From Symsagittifera roscoffensis (Eukaryota > Xenacoelomorpha > Acoela > Convolutidae), in the NCBI RefSeq assembly GCF_963678635.1, contig NC_087067.1, positions 50,648,233-50,708,232 of the forward strand: a DNA stretch of 60,000 nucleotides. The letters are read 5' to 3'. Below the pieces are notes generated by a model. The model ran no database searches and was not told the origin of the DNA. It saw only the letters and a program-made list of their open reading frames with translations. Below, one piece after another: positions 37,064-47,184 of this stretch (the stretch's first letter is position 1; each line of letters starts with the position of its first letter). A program made the translations under genes and the position numbers.

Positions 37064-37093
37064 CTGGCTTATTTTCTGCACTTGTTGCAAGCC
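37064..37093 (-). CDS. ENO4: ENO4 exon 11 (30-nt microexon)
   Basis: Ten codons, GLQQVQKISQ, between acceptor CTTTCTTTGCAG and a weak donor GTTTAA, phase 0. It resembles the Gln-rich segment just before the ENO4 block matched by exon 12. Confidence 0.55.
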
Positions 37094-37363
37094 CTGCAAA
37101 GAAAGTTGTGATAAGAAACAAAAAGAACTTGAAAAAATGTTTTTTTTTTCAACTAGATGATATCAAAAAACATTTCTGATACTAGAATATTGACAAATTA
37201 AAGAACGATGACAACTGAAATAGATCATTTTGTTTACTCGTTAAAGGAACAAAAGGTATGTCAGAAACCTAGTAAATTAGGAAAGGAAAGTGATGACAAA
37301 AATCTAGAACACAGGAAACTTAAGAGCTGATTTCAATCCTTTGTTGGTTTGAATTTCACTTAC

Positions 37364-37390
37364 ACATTCGAGAACAAGATAGATATCCTC
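37364..37390 (-). CDS. ENO4: ENO4 exon 10 (27-nt microexon)
   Basis: GAGGATATCTATCTTGTTCT (37371-37390) begins a 9-codon exon (EDIYLVLEC) between acceptor TTTCTATGAAG and a consensus donor GTAAGTG. Phase 0 is kept with exons 9 and 11. Confidence 0.6.
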
Positions 37391-37645
37391 CTTCATAGAA
37401 AAAAATATTAGCTACATACAATTGAAACTAATTTGGTACATCTCATCGTTATATAAAACATTACCACAAAAACAGGCTCTTTTTAAACCTGGTTATGATT
37501 TATTAATGGTTTATCAATGTAAAAAAGAAAGCGACGAAAGACGCCGAACAACCCCTGCGGTACAGACAGGGTTTTGAACGTCTTCAACGCAACAGAAAAA
37601 AAAATGGTAGGCAACAAGGTTAACTACATATAGCAAAATACTCAC

Positions 37646-37708
37646 GCCGAGCTTCTTCGACAAATCGTTGATGAGCTTGTACGTCAGCTCCTTCATCTTC
37701 TGAATAGT
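37646..37708 (-). CDS. ENO4: ENO4 exon 9
   Basis: 63 nt, phase 0, acceptor TATTTTTAG and donor GTGAGT. It encodes TIQKMKELTYKLINDLSKKLG, a helix following the substrate-loop region of enolase. Confidence 0.8.
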
Positions 37709-37855
37709 CTAAAAATACAGTAACGCCATGTAAAACTTAATTTAATCTCAAGTAACATCCCCCTTCTTTCCGTCATCTACCCCACAAGGATTTTAACAAG
37801 TGAACCTTTGGTACTAATTCACAACATCCATTTTTCGGCTCACCCACTTAAAAAT

Positions 37856-38008
37856 TGATCAAGAAACAAAAAAAGCACATTTTTTTGAAAATTTTGACAA
37901 ATAAGGCCTTGAGAACGTTTCCGGAGAGCTCGGAAAATTAATTTGGTCGACCTAGAAAACTGACAAATGCGTCTGTAATTTTTTTCTGAAAATATGCCCC
38001 CTCAAGAA
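37856..38008 (+). repeat. GCGCGCC-family dispersed repeat, 3' half (in ENO4 intron)
   Basis: Contains GGAGAGCTCGGAAAATTAAT, TTGGTCGACCTAGAAAACTG and TATGCCCCCTCAAGAAGCCC. Lies between ENO4 exons 9 and 8. Confidence 0.6.
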
Positions 38009-38216
38009 GCCCTTACTTATAAATTATTTTTTAAACTAAAGTTAAGAACAATTTAATACGTATAAAAAGCAGTTTATGTATTGTTTTGTTGCAAATAAAT
38101 AACTAGATTGTGCTTTGCTTTACTAGAACTGAAGAAAAACAAAAGTCTAGCAGTGGTTGAAAGAAAAAAGTTTCATGTCACATCTAAAAAAAAACAGCTG
38201 AGCTGATTGTGCTTAC

Positions 38217-38345
38217 AGTTGCGAGTGAGTGTGATGGTTTGGGTACCAGGAGCACTTCCCGGATGAGGTTCTGTTTGCCTGCTGCCGATCTGCCTCCCGA
38301 TACCACAGTCACCATCGGCACAGGCATCTTCAACTGCTCACCAAT
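38217..38345 (-). CDS. ENO4: ENO4 exon 8
   Basis: 129 nt, phase 0, donor GTAAGC. It encodes IGEQLKMPVPMVTVVSGGRS and AAGKQNLIREVLLVP, comparable to the enolase 'P.P..N..NGG.H...L..QE....P' segment. The usual Asn-Gly-Gly-His is altered to SGGR, as in other ENO4 proteins where this motif is also degenerate. Confidence 0.85.
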
Positions 38346-38673
38346 CTGAAGTGGCAACATTTATACTTGTGTTAAAACTAACTAAGCCAGTCCAGCATAC
38401 AATCATGGATGGACGAAGGCGACACTGAAGAGCCGACATTACAAACCAATTTCACGATGTTTCATTTGATGAAACCTGGCGACAGACTTAGTTTTTGAAT
38501 AACTGAGAACTATTTTTTGAATTTTCTTAGCTTGAGTCATTTACTTATGATGGCTCAATCACCACTATCGTACATGCAATACATAGTATCTTAGATTTAA
38601 ATAGAAAATACAGCCTGGTCTGTAAATAATCGCTTTTTTTCGACTAATTGATAGCTGTTTTGAAACTCTTCAC

Positions 38674-38874
38674 CTCTCCACTGGATAGCTCTGAGATGTA
38701 CTGATAAGGTTCCAGGGATCTCACTCTGGCAGCTGCCACGCAGTTCGCACTAGAAGCCGCACATACAGCCTGGGCACCACTGAACACCAGGTCTTTCGGC
38801 GCCTCCGCGATATCCGGTGTCTTTGGAACCGCATCTTTGCCACCTCCACCGCCTTTCTTCGCATCTTTGCCGCC
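38674..38874 (-). CDS. ENO4: ENO4 exon 7
   Basis: 67 codons between acceptor CTTTTTAAG and donor GTGAAG. It begins with a Gly/Lys-rich run (GGKDAKKGGGGGKDA), then enters the enolase fold: DLVFSGAQAVCAASSANCVA...PYQYISELSSGE, matching the enolase segment that in classical enolases carries the A-V-S-x-A-V-x-K-A pattern. Confidence 0.8.
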
Positions 38875-39055
38875 CTTAAAAAGAAGATGAATAAGAACCA
38901 AAATTAATTTCAAAAACTGAAAGCGCCGACGCTATTTGCAAGAGAAGTTCTAATAGCAATGAAAATAGATCAAGTCTAAAGCAGTTTGTCAATAAGGATA
39001 TTCGCTATTTAAGCTGCACGAACATTCTGAGAGAAAGAGAAGAGCACTTTTTTAC

Positions 39056-39061
39056 CTTTCC
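39056..39061 (-). CDS. ENO4: ENO4 exon 6, putative 6-nt microexon
   Basis: GGAAAG (Gly-Lys) lies between a good acceptor TTTTGTTACAG and donor GTAAAAAAG. Phase 0 on both sides fits exactly between exon 5 (ending DAK) and exon 7 (starting GGKDAKK). It could be a chance pairing of sites, and exons 5 and 7 also join in frame without it. Confidence 0.5.
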
Positions 39062-40029
39062 CTGTAACAAAAAACAAAACCATTGTTAAAACATTTTCGC
39101 ATTCAAAGGAAAATAAAGCAATATGAAAATATTTATTGTTTCTTTCATCACAAATGTAAGATGAAAATTGAAAAGAGCTGATAATTGTTCAATTTAATTT
39201 CGAACTTTTATGATTACACTAAGATATGGCCAGCCGACTATTGAAAAAGTGTACACAGAATCGGAGCTTCGCAGAATTTGCGATGCAAAAAAAACGGTAA
39301 GCGGTAGAGAATAGAAAAAACTGTCAAAAAAATTTCTGAAAAATTAAGTTGAAAAAACTACTTGAGAAAAAATCACTTGAAAAGTTGACAAGAATACAGC
39401 TACAAAAACTTCATTGTTGTACAGGATGAAATTCATAAACAGCTTTAAAAATAGTTGAAAATCATTTACCGAGCGGCAACAAATCTTGGGTCAGAACCTG
39501 TTGAGCCGAAAATTGAACTTTTGACAAAAGTTTCCCGATATAACATAAACTAAACTGTTTAAGGAAAAAAATCAGACTTGGTAAATTAACTAATTATTGA
39601 GCTTTCAATTATAAAAAAAACAGTTCAAATAAAAAAAAAACATGCTTTAGGAAGTACGCCAAAAAACTGTACCAGATGAAAAAAATGGCGTTTAAAAGAA
39701 CGGAAAATGAACCAACAGAACCCAGGACGAAAACCACGAACTCAAAAAAAAACTCAAACCACGAACTCAAAAAAATTGAAAAAATTATTAAAACCTGAAA
39801 AGGACTTTACCTGATTATTTTTTTAGTGATGGTAGCTTTATTTGAACTTTGAAGGAATTGAGCAAGTCAGAAGTGATATTTACCACTCTCACTAAATTGA
39901 CCCTTCTGTGAACAAATTATTTACGGGAACAAAATCTAGTAACCGATTGCAATAGCCTTGCTTATTGCAAGGATAACGTAAACAAGGAAACCGAAAAAAA
40001 ATGATTGAAAATATTGTTTATGATTGGCG

Positions 40030-40330
40030 TTTTTTCGCCAAGTCATCCCATTTAGAGAAAAATGGATCAATACTTAATTTGAAACCAAAAGTCATTCAAG
40101 TTTTTCGTGACCTTTTCACTTTTGAGGTTCGATAGTCGAGTTGGCTGGATCAATACTTAATTTGAAACCAAAAGTCATTCAATTTTTTCGTGACCTTTTC
40201 ACTTTTGAGGTTCGATAGTCGAGTTGGCCTTCCTTTTAACAAAGGAAACGAAGTGAACTCATCACAACGAATTGAACTCATAAATCATAAGTCAAACTTT
40301 GAAAAATCAAATTTGAGCGTCACTTCGTTC
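40030..40330 (+). repeat. Copy of the about 490-bp repeat with an internal tandem duplication
   Basis: TGGATCAATACTTAATTTGA to GGTTCGATAGTCGAGTTGGC occurs twice in a row (about 40064-40146 and 40147-40228), then CTTCCTTTTAACAAAGGAAA. In the intron between ENO4 exons 6 and 5. Confidence 0.75.
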
Positions 40331-40339
40331 TTTTACACT

Positions 40340-40695
40340 TAAACTAAAACAATCTTCACGTTGCGAGAACACGACAAAAAGCAGCTCTATAAAATGCAAT
40401 AGCAAAAATTAAGAAATAAGCCTCAAATTAGTGAAAATTCGGCTACCTCAGAGATTCGAACCTGCGACTCAGAGATTAAGAGTCTCCCACACTAACCACT
40501 CAGCCAAGGACGCTTAAAAGACACCAAACACTAGTCAAAACAAATAAAGCAGAGAACAGATGCTAGACAATTTCCAATGCTACAGTGAAATTTGCAAATA
40601 AGTGAAAACTTTTGCATGAACACTTTTATTTGCGAGTTAGATTAGGGAAAAAAGAAGGTTCGTAATAATACAATATGCTGATCGCAAGTGTAATC
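40340..40695 (-). repeat. Composite repeat with tRNA-Lys(CTT)-like segment
   Basis: On the minus strand 40441-40514 reads GGCTGAGTGGTTAGTGTGGG (box A-like), an anticodon stem-loop GAGA-CTCTTAA-TCTC (CTT, Lys) and GGTTCGAATCT (box B). The acceptor stem is imperfect, so it is tRNA-derived rather than a working tRNA. On the plus strand the flanks are AAAAAGCAGCTCTATAAAAT and AATAAAGCAGAGAACAGATG, shared with 33130-33450, 17815-18110 and 11560-12000. Confidence 0.7.
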
Positions 40696-41552
40696 ACAAC
40701 GGGTCATTAAAGAAAAGACTAAACCAGAACAGGCAGCTACAAATCTTGGGTAAGACTTAAAAAAGTCTGGTTTTAAGCTATTTTTCTTAAAACCTATATT
40801 ACAAAAAAAAACTATCAATTGGATTCGTTTTTCACTTTCTAAGATATCTATTCGAGTGAACGCAATCAACTTCAATTTTCTTCATTTTTCTCCAGGTCCG
40901 AATCAACGCTATCAATAAATGCGAACAATTTTGTTTTTAGACTTTTATCACACAACTGAACAAAAAAATTAATATTTCGACTTTTTCCTGCACGAATGAA
41001 TCCGAATTCACGCGTGCAGTTTTGCTATTCGTGCTTTTCCCCAGATCCGAACGAAAGCAAACAAATTTGATGTTTAGACTCTTTCCTCATATCTGAATGA
41101 AAACAAGCAATCAGACTAATCACACAGATCCGAATGAACCAAAACAATTTGACGTTTAGAATTTATTCCCCAGATGCGAATGAACGCGATCAAATTTGAT
41201 CTTCAGTCTTTTTCCCCAGTAAGCAACAGCGAATACCACGAGAGCTGATTTATAAAGTTTATAAACTTTACAAAAAATGTATAACTTTTGATAAACGGGA
41301 CATCTTTGAGCTATTTTGCAACATGACCGTAACAATATTTCTATTGATAACAGCGAAACTAATCCTACTAAATTTTCCAAATAGGAAGTTAATCAATGCT
41401 GAAGTGATACAGTAAGACGAGAGCCCTACAATTCAAGGAAATTTAGTGAATACTTGTACAAGGCTGAAATAAACTTCTTATAGGCTAAACTTCGGGTTAC
41501 TTATAATCAAAATATTACAGAATTTAGCAAAAAAATTATTACTAGCTAATAC

Positions 41553-41727
41553 CTTCGCATCTTTGTTTTTGCTCGGAGTAGCAGCTCCTGGTGATGCCTC
41601 CCCTGCCCCGGTGGCATCCAACTGAGACCCGGAGTCTCCTCCGTGCGATGATGAAGCTTCCAGGGCAGCTTGACGTCTTGCAGACTCAGCTGCTGTCTCT
41701 TGGTCTTGGATTTCTTTCAAGGTCACG
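41553..41727 (-). CDS. ENO4: ENO4 exon 5 (linker)
   Basis: 175 nt between acceptor TTTGTAG and donor GTATTA, joining exon 4 in frame. It encodes VTLKEIQDQETAAESARRQA and a Ser/Gly/Ala/Pro-rich tail ending SKNKDAK. This is a hydrophilic linker in the position of the variable region of ENO4. Confidence 0.7.
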
Positions 41728-41974
41728 CTACAAATGTTCGCATCAAGTCAATGATGATTTAATTGTCTTTAGGACATAGAAGAGCGTGAATTTTAGGATC
41801 TAATCATGAGAACTTACTTTACTAATAATGAATTCTTTAGATTTGAGCAATGAAAATGATAATTATGATGAGAATAGTAAATTTCACAGATACTTGCAGA
41901 TGAAATTTTACAACAATTATTCATGCCCAAATGAATATTGCATTATATACTATTATGATGTTGCCGCATGTCAC

Positions 41975-42271
41975 CGATTGGAGGGTGCTGGTTGGTGTTC
42001 CTTTTTGGGAGTGGGCGTGACCGAGGCCTTCAAATTAGTGGCCAGACTATTCGCGATCAGCGATCCCCCGAAGTTGAGGCCCGCGCCGACACCCGCTGCT
42101 CCTAGAGCCACCGCGGCTGCTGCCAAATTGACTCCGGCATTAGAAGAGTTCCCGGCTTGGTTCAGAGCCCGGTTTTTCAGGGAAGCGTCTTTTCCCATGC
42201 TGGTTGAGCCAGCAACTGTTGCTGAGTTAATTAAGGTGACTTCCTTGGCTATTTCCAGATTGGCCAGAATT
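41975..42271 (-). CDS. ENO4: ENO4 exon 4 (Ala/Gly-rich insertion)
   Basis: 297 nt. Acceptor GCGAAG before AATTCTGG; ends AATCG before donor GTGACA. It joins exon 3 (phase 2) and exon 5 (which supplies one base) in frame. After ILANLEIAKEVTLINSATVA it encodes a low-complexity Ala/Gly/Asn stretch (NLAAAAVALGAAGVGAGLNF), then a Lys/Pro end (SVTPTPKKEHQPAPSN). This falls in the variable linker of ENO4, where other species have Pro/Lys-rich sequence. Only splice phase and position support it, so confidence is lower than for the enolase-like exons. The opposite-strand ORF here is a shadow. Confidence 0.65.
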
Positions 42272-42549
42272 CTTCGCAAAATTTTCAGTTATTCTGAGGT
42301 TAAAGTTATGTTTTTTGATTAATAACTATATTAAATACAATACTAAGAAAAGCTATATTTGACACAAAGAGAGTCAATTTGACAAAAGAAAATAATGTAT
42401 ATACTTGATATTCACGAAAGAGGATGTCTCAACTCAAGATTCCACAAAAACTTTTCGTAAAACTTTTTTACAGTTCTGCTGGTACATGTTATAAAAATAA
42501 ATGGATAATTTACGACCAAATTTCCGAGTATAGCTTTTGCGTAACTCAC

Positions 42550-42740
42550 TTTAGAATTTCGTCCACTTTAGTCTGATCAGCTATGGGTGTCCCGTGCAGT
42601 GCCTCATTCATGGGTCCATTGATGAACCTGATAGCGGCCTTCACTCCCCTCAACCTCTCTTCGTCATCCTGTTCTTTCCTTTCAGTTGTGGTCGCATCTG
42701 ACAGTTGGTTGAAACTAGCCACGAATGCAGACCCCATTCG
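42550..42740 (-). CDS. ENO4: ENO4 exon 3, copy c (adjacent to exon 4)
   Basis: Same coding sequence and splice sites as the other two copies. This is the copy nearest intact exon 4. Its phase 2 end joins exon 4 in frame. Confidence 0.8.
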
Positions 42741-43057
42741 CTAATGAAACAATTTTGACCGAATCAGACAGAAGCTAGTGTATATTTTTCTTTAGGGTCG
42801 CTTTTTCTCTGAGAGGTTTCAAAATGAAAAACTTCTGTGATATTCTATGGTAGTTAGTACATTTCGTGAAATTAAAACAAATTTTTCTCCAGGTTTGATT
42901 CTAATTTTTTTTTGGAAATAATTTTCAAAATAATCGATATTTGATTTTCTGAGCTCACTATTTACACGAAGACATTATTTTGCTAAAAAAATTCTGAGAG
43001 ACTATTTTAAGACTGCATGCCACAATTGAGTTATTTTTTGAACACTTTATCCGACAG

Positions 43058-43225
43058 TTTTGCGCGCGCTCCCTCTCATATTTTTTGCGCGCGCTCCTAG
43101 GAAGATAAGGGACATTGAGGGATGAGACAATGCCACATGTAGTAAGTGATCGAACTTCCCCAATCATAGGGTCACTTTTTCATTTTATTTGAAGAGGAAA
43201 AAATATGAGAGGGAGCGCGCGCAAA
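43058..43225. mobile_element. 168-bp MITE-like element with GCGCGC terminal inverted repeats (copy 1)
   Basis: Left end TTTGCGCGCGCTCCCTCTCA (43059-43078) is the exact inverse of the right end ending at 43225; arms are about 27 bp. The centre is unique, non-coding and has no ORF. A second internal GCGCGCGCTCC follows the left arm. No clear target-site duplication is seen. Confidence 0.6.
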
Positions 43226-43814
43226 GATAGGGTAAAAACTTTTTTAAAATTATTTTTAAAACTTTCATATCTGGCAAACTAAAAATGTATAGTTTAAATA
43301 GAAGCCAAATTGGCAACCTCTTAGAGTACCCTGACAGCACTACAAAATGAGGTTGAAAATTTCCATGAATAATAAAAAACGCTATATCTCGGCTGATTAA
43401 ACCTTAGATCAGTCCTATTCAGCGGATGTCAGATTTGCAACCTATGTTTGTACCCTGACAGCTCCCCACAAAAGGGTTGAGGATTTCAAGATTTTATAGT
43501 TTTTAAAAAGAAAACTCATATCCCGAAAATTAAAAGGAAATGAGCAGTCAAGGTTAAATTTGCATCCCCATAGCGTAATCTGAAGAATCCCCACCATTTG
43601 TTAGTCTTTTTCAAATCTATGATTTTTGAAAAAACTGAAAAAATTATAAAAATCCACATATCTCGAAAACCAGAAGGATCTGAGCAAGAATAATTGGAGG
43701 CCAGATTTAGAACAACTGCGTGTACCCCGACAATACTGAAACAGTATTCTAAAAAATTGAAAAATTATAAGAACCGGAATAACTAGAAACCAAAAAACTT
43801 GATTGTTAAATTTA

Positions 43815-44885
43815 GCAGGCCAGAGTACCCACCCAGACAGCACCATACCATAGAGAAAAGAATTTCAAGTTTATTTGGTATTTTTTATGTCTAGTTTTTT
43901 TTTGAAAAAAAAAATTGAGGCCAGATTTGCAACCCTTGAGTGTACCCGGGAAACCCCTGAAAACAAAAAACGCCTTATCTCGGAAACCATAAAATTTGAC
44001 CAGTAAAACTCGCAGGCCAGATTTGCACACCTCAGTACCCACCCAGACAGCACCATACCATAGAGAAAAGAATTTCAAGTTTTGTTGGTATTTTTTATGT
44101 CTAGTTTTTTTTTGAAAAAAAATTGAGGCCATATTTGCAACCCTTGAGTGTACCCGGGAAATCCCTGAAAACTAAAAACGCCTTATCTCGGAAGCCATAA
44201 AATTTGACCAGTAAAACTCGCAGGCCAGATTTGCACACCTGAGTACCCACCCAGACAGCACCATACCATAGAGAAAAGATTTTCAAGTTTTGTTGTCATT
44301 TTTTATGTCTAGTTTTTTTTGAAAAAAAAAATTGAGGCCGGATTTGCAACCCTTGAGTGTACCCGGGAAACCCCTGAAAACAAAAAACGCCTTATCTCGG
44401 AAACCATAAAATTTGACCAGTAAAACTCGCAGGCCAGATTTGCACAGCTGAGTACCCACCCAGACAGCACCATACCATAGAGAAAAGAATTTCAAGTTTT
44501 GTTGGTATTTTTTATGTCTAGTTTTTTTTTTGAAAAAAAAATTGAGGCCAGGTTTGCAACCCTTGAGTGTACCCGGGAAACCCCTGAAAACAAAAAACGC
44601 TTTATCTCGGAAACCATAAAATTTGACCAGTAAAACTCGCAGGCCATATTTGCAACCTGAGTACCCACCCAGACAGCACCATACCATAGAGAAAAGAATT
44701 TCAAGTTTTGTTGGTATTTTTTGTCTAGTTTTTTTTTGAAAAAAAAAATTGAGGCCAGATTTGCAACCCTTGAGTGTACCCGGGAAATCCCTGAAAACAA
44801 AAAACGCCTTATCTCGGAAACCATAAAATTTGACCAGTAAAACTCGCAGGCCAGATTTGCACACCTGAGTGCATCCTGGCAGCAT
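43815..44885. repeat. 209-bp tandem array in ENO4 intron (copy 1)
   Basis: About five units. GTACCCACCCAGACAGCACC recurs at about 43825, 44035, 44243, 44452 and 44661 (steps 208-210). Each unit holds TTATCTCGGAAACCATAAAA, GAGGCCAGATTTGCAACCCT and a T-run/A-run. It is related to the 150-170-bp TATCTCG repeat seen elsewhere in the window. Flanking 43230-43815 and 44885-45060 contain diverged units. The long reverse-strand ORFs here are repeats, not genes. Confidence 0.9.
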
Positions 44886-45368
44886 CCTACCCTAAACTAG
44901 AGAACTGCAGGTTTTGTTAGATGTTTTTCAAATCTCGTTTTTTAAGCAAAAAATAATCATTTAAAAACGCCATATCTCGGAACCAAAAAAAATTGAGCAG
45001 TAATATTTGAAGGCCAGATTTGTAAACTTTAGTGTACCCTGAAAACACTGCACTTACACTTTAGAATTTGATTTTTATCAAATAAACGAAAAGCTTTCAT
45101 TGTGAAAGAAGCAATAAAACTACAGTTAAAGCATGCATGCTTAACATGTGTGGTTAGAATCGAGGATGACCTTAGGAATCGAAATATTCTTAAGCATTGC
45201 AATATACGATTTAACATATATGTGCAAAAATTATTTTTGCTTTGCTTGCGTTGTCATCAAACTTTATTAGTTTCTGCTTCTCCGATGCGGGATTGTGGAG
45301 CTGTTAATGATTTTACGAAAATGAGACTAAGAAATCTTGCACTGATGATAGTTTTTCCGCTCACTCAC

Positions 45369-45476
45369 CTTGTATTTGGAGTTCGTCAATGTGAATATTT
45401 CAGTCTGAAGTGTAGGCTGTCCTTTTGAGTCAAAGTACTCGCCGGCCTCGATCTGAACAAGCAGCGATTGAACAAT
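45369..45476 (-). CDS. ENO4: ENO4 exon 2, duplicated downstream copy
   Basis: The same 36 codons as 50349-50456, with the same GTGAGT donor. Flanking sequence differs at only a few bases from the upstream copy (offset 4980 bp). Confidence 0.75.
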
Positions 45477-45586
45477 CTTTCTTATATTTAAGCCTCCTTT
45501 ATGTACTTTAAACTCCCCGATCGTTTTTTAAAAAACGAATCCATGAAATTGAAAACTGTTGGACAATACAGAAGATTGAAACACGC

Positions 45587-45787
45587 CTTATCTATTGTAG
45601 TGGGTTTGGCATGTTGCAGGAAGAATTCAACTAAGTAGGCATAGACATCTTGTGGTTGATGGAAAAACATTTCATTCAGAGCTGTTTCCATTAGTTGAGG
45701 CACTTGGTTCTCTTTGTAATAATGCACTGCGCTCCTTCTTAGGTCTGCCAGTTTCTGGAACTGCGGATCTGTTCTAGGGTCTACCAT
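45587..45787 (-). CDS. ENO4: ENO4 exon 1, duplicated downstream copy
   Basis: Same as 50567-50767 apart from a Leu/Gln difference. The 151 bp upstream of its ATG repeat the COPE-ENO4 intergenic DNA up to 45938, including the acceptor-like AG 11-12 nt before the ATG. If initiation needs only that leader region, this copy could start an intact ENO4 (exons 1b, 2b, 3c, 4...). Confidence 0.75.
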
Positions 45788-45940
45788 TTTACAGCTATCT
45801 GAATCACGGGTCGACTGAATACTTAATTCATCAAGAGCTGTACAATTTAGTTAAATTCAAAGAGTTCACTGATCAATAACATTTAATTTTACAATTCAAA
45901 ACCAACAAGTCCAAAATTATTCACCAATATACGCTTTGTT

Positions 45941-45988
45941 GAGTTAATTAAGGTGACTTCCTTGGCTATTTCCAGATTGGCCAGAATT
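45941..45988 (-). pseudogene. ENO4: Truncated ENO4 exon 4 fragment at duplication junction
   Basis: The first 48 nt of exon 4 (compare 42224-42271) with its acceptor, cut off at the tandem junction. The sequence then changes at 45940 into the end of the duplicated intergenic region. It has no donor and so cannot be used as a normal exon. Confidence 0.7.
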
Positions 45989-46266
45989 CTTCGCAAAATT
46001 TTCAGTTATTCTGAGATTAAAGTTTTGTTTTTTGATTATTAACTATATTAAATACAATACTAAGAAAAGCTATATTTGACACAAAGAGAGTCAATTTGAC
46101 AAAAGAAAATAATGTATATACTTGATATTCACGAAAGAGGATGTCTCAACTCAAGACTCCACAAAAACTTTTCGTAAAACTTTTTTACAGTTCTGCTGGT
46201 ACATGTTATAAAAATAAATGGATAATTTACGACCAAATTTCCGAGTATAGCTTTTGCGTAACTCAC

Positions 46267-46457
46267 TTTAGAATTTCGTCCACTTTAGTCTGATCAGCTA
46301 TGGGTGTCCCGTGCAGTGCCTCATTCATGGGTCCATTGATGAACCTGATAGCGGCCTTCACTCCCCTCAACCTCTCTTCGTCATCCTGTTCTTTCCTTTC
46401 AGTTGTGGTCGCATCTGACAGTTGGTTGAAACTAGCCACGAATGCAGACCCCATTCG
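46267..46457 (-). CDS. ENO4: ENO4 exon 3, copy b (extra exon in duplication)
   Basis: The same exon as 47523-47713 with the same acceptor and donor. Its surroundings (45941-46782) are almost identical to 42224-43065. If spliced directly after copy a, the 191-nt length would shift the frame, so a working transcript must skip it or use it from another start. Confidence 0.7.
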
Positions 46458-46782
46458 CTAATGAAACAATTTTGACCGAATCAGACAGAAGCTAGTGTAT
46501 ATTTTTCTTTAGGGTCGCTTTTTCTCTGAGAGGTTTCAAAATGAAAAACTTCTGTGATATTCTATGGTAGTTAGTACATTTCGTGAAATTAAAACAAATT
46601 TTTCTCCAGGTTTGATTCTAATTTTTTTTTGGAAATAATTTTCAAAATAATCGATATTTGATTTTCTGAGCTCACTATTTACACGAAGACATTATTTTGC
46701 TAAAAAAATTCTGAGAGACTATTTTAAGACTGCATGCCACAATTGAGTTATTTTTTGAACACTTTATCCGACAGTTTTGCGC

Positions 46783-47184
46783 GGAGGGGGGGGGGCGGAT
46801 TTTCAAAAAAATTTCGAAAATTTCGTCGACCTTTTTTTTTAGGTCGACCAAATTGATTTTCCGAGCTCTTCTAAAGCACTTAAAAGTCCCTGTTTTGGCC
46901 AAATTTTCTGCGCCGCAGGCAAATTTTTGAAAAAACGGGTCAAAAAAGCGGTTTTTAGGCACTTTTTGAAAAACGTTGACAAAAAAATCGCGTTTTTTTG
47001 GCGCGCGCTCCCCCTCAAAGTTAATATATTGGCGCCAAAGGTGCCTTTAGAAAATTTTTAGGGTCGGTCGGCAAAAAATGGATTTCTTAAAAAGTACCAA
47101 AGGGGGGACCCTTTGGGTCAGCAAGGGGTCGAATCCCTGAGGGGGAGGGGCGTCCGCCCCCCCCCCCTAAATCCGCCCCTGTAT
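46783..47184 (-). repeat. About 400-bp GCGCGCC-centred dispersed repeat, most complete copy
   Basis: G-run, GGTCGACCAAATTGATTTTC, GAGCTCTTCTAAAGCACTTA, a central TTGGCGCGCGCTCCCCCTCA and a C-rich end TAAATCCGCCCCTG. The same order of blocks, in either orientation, is seen at 6395-6785, 13137-13452, 21742-22017, 23915-24120, 37856-38008 and partly 11395-11515. There is no ORF; it is a non-autonomous element or decayed repeat. Confidence 0.75.

Noticed and set aside
40441-40514. Functional tRNA-Lys gene
   Set aside because: D-arm, anticodon loop and box B are tRNA-like, but the acceptor stem pairs poorly and the segment belongs to a dispersed repeat, so it is listed as tRNA-derived.
41828-42322. 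164-codon plus-strand ORF
   Set aside because: It is the antisense shadow of ENO4 exon 4, whose low-complexity sequence happens to be open on both strands.
43812-44885. Several 80-200-codon minus-strand ORFs (MVLSGWVLR-type peptides), repeated at 48853-49865
   Set aside because: They are translations of the 209-bp tandem repeat in rotating frames; the unit length is not a multiple of 3 and no start, splice or protein signal is conserved.
43815-44885. CRISPR-like array
   Set aside because: Units are contiguous tandem copies without unique spacers, in a eukaryotic intron.
45102-45428. 108-codon plus-strand ORF, repeated at 50082-50408
   Set aside because: Antisense to ENO4 exon 2 and the adjacent intron; no protein-like features.
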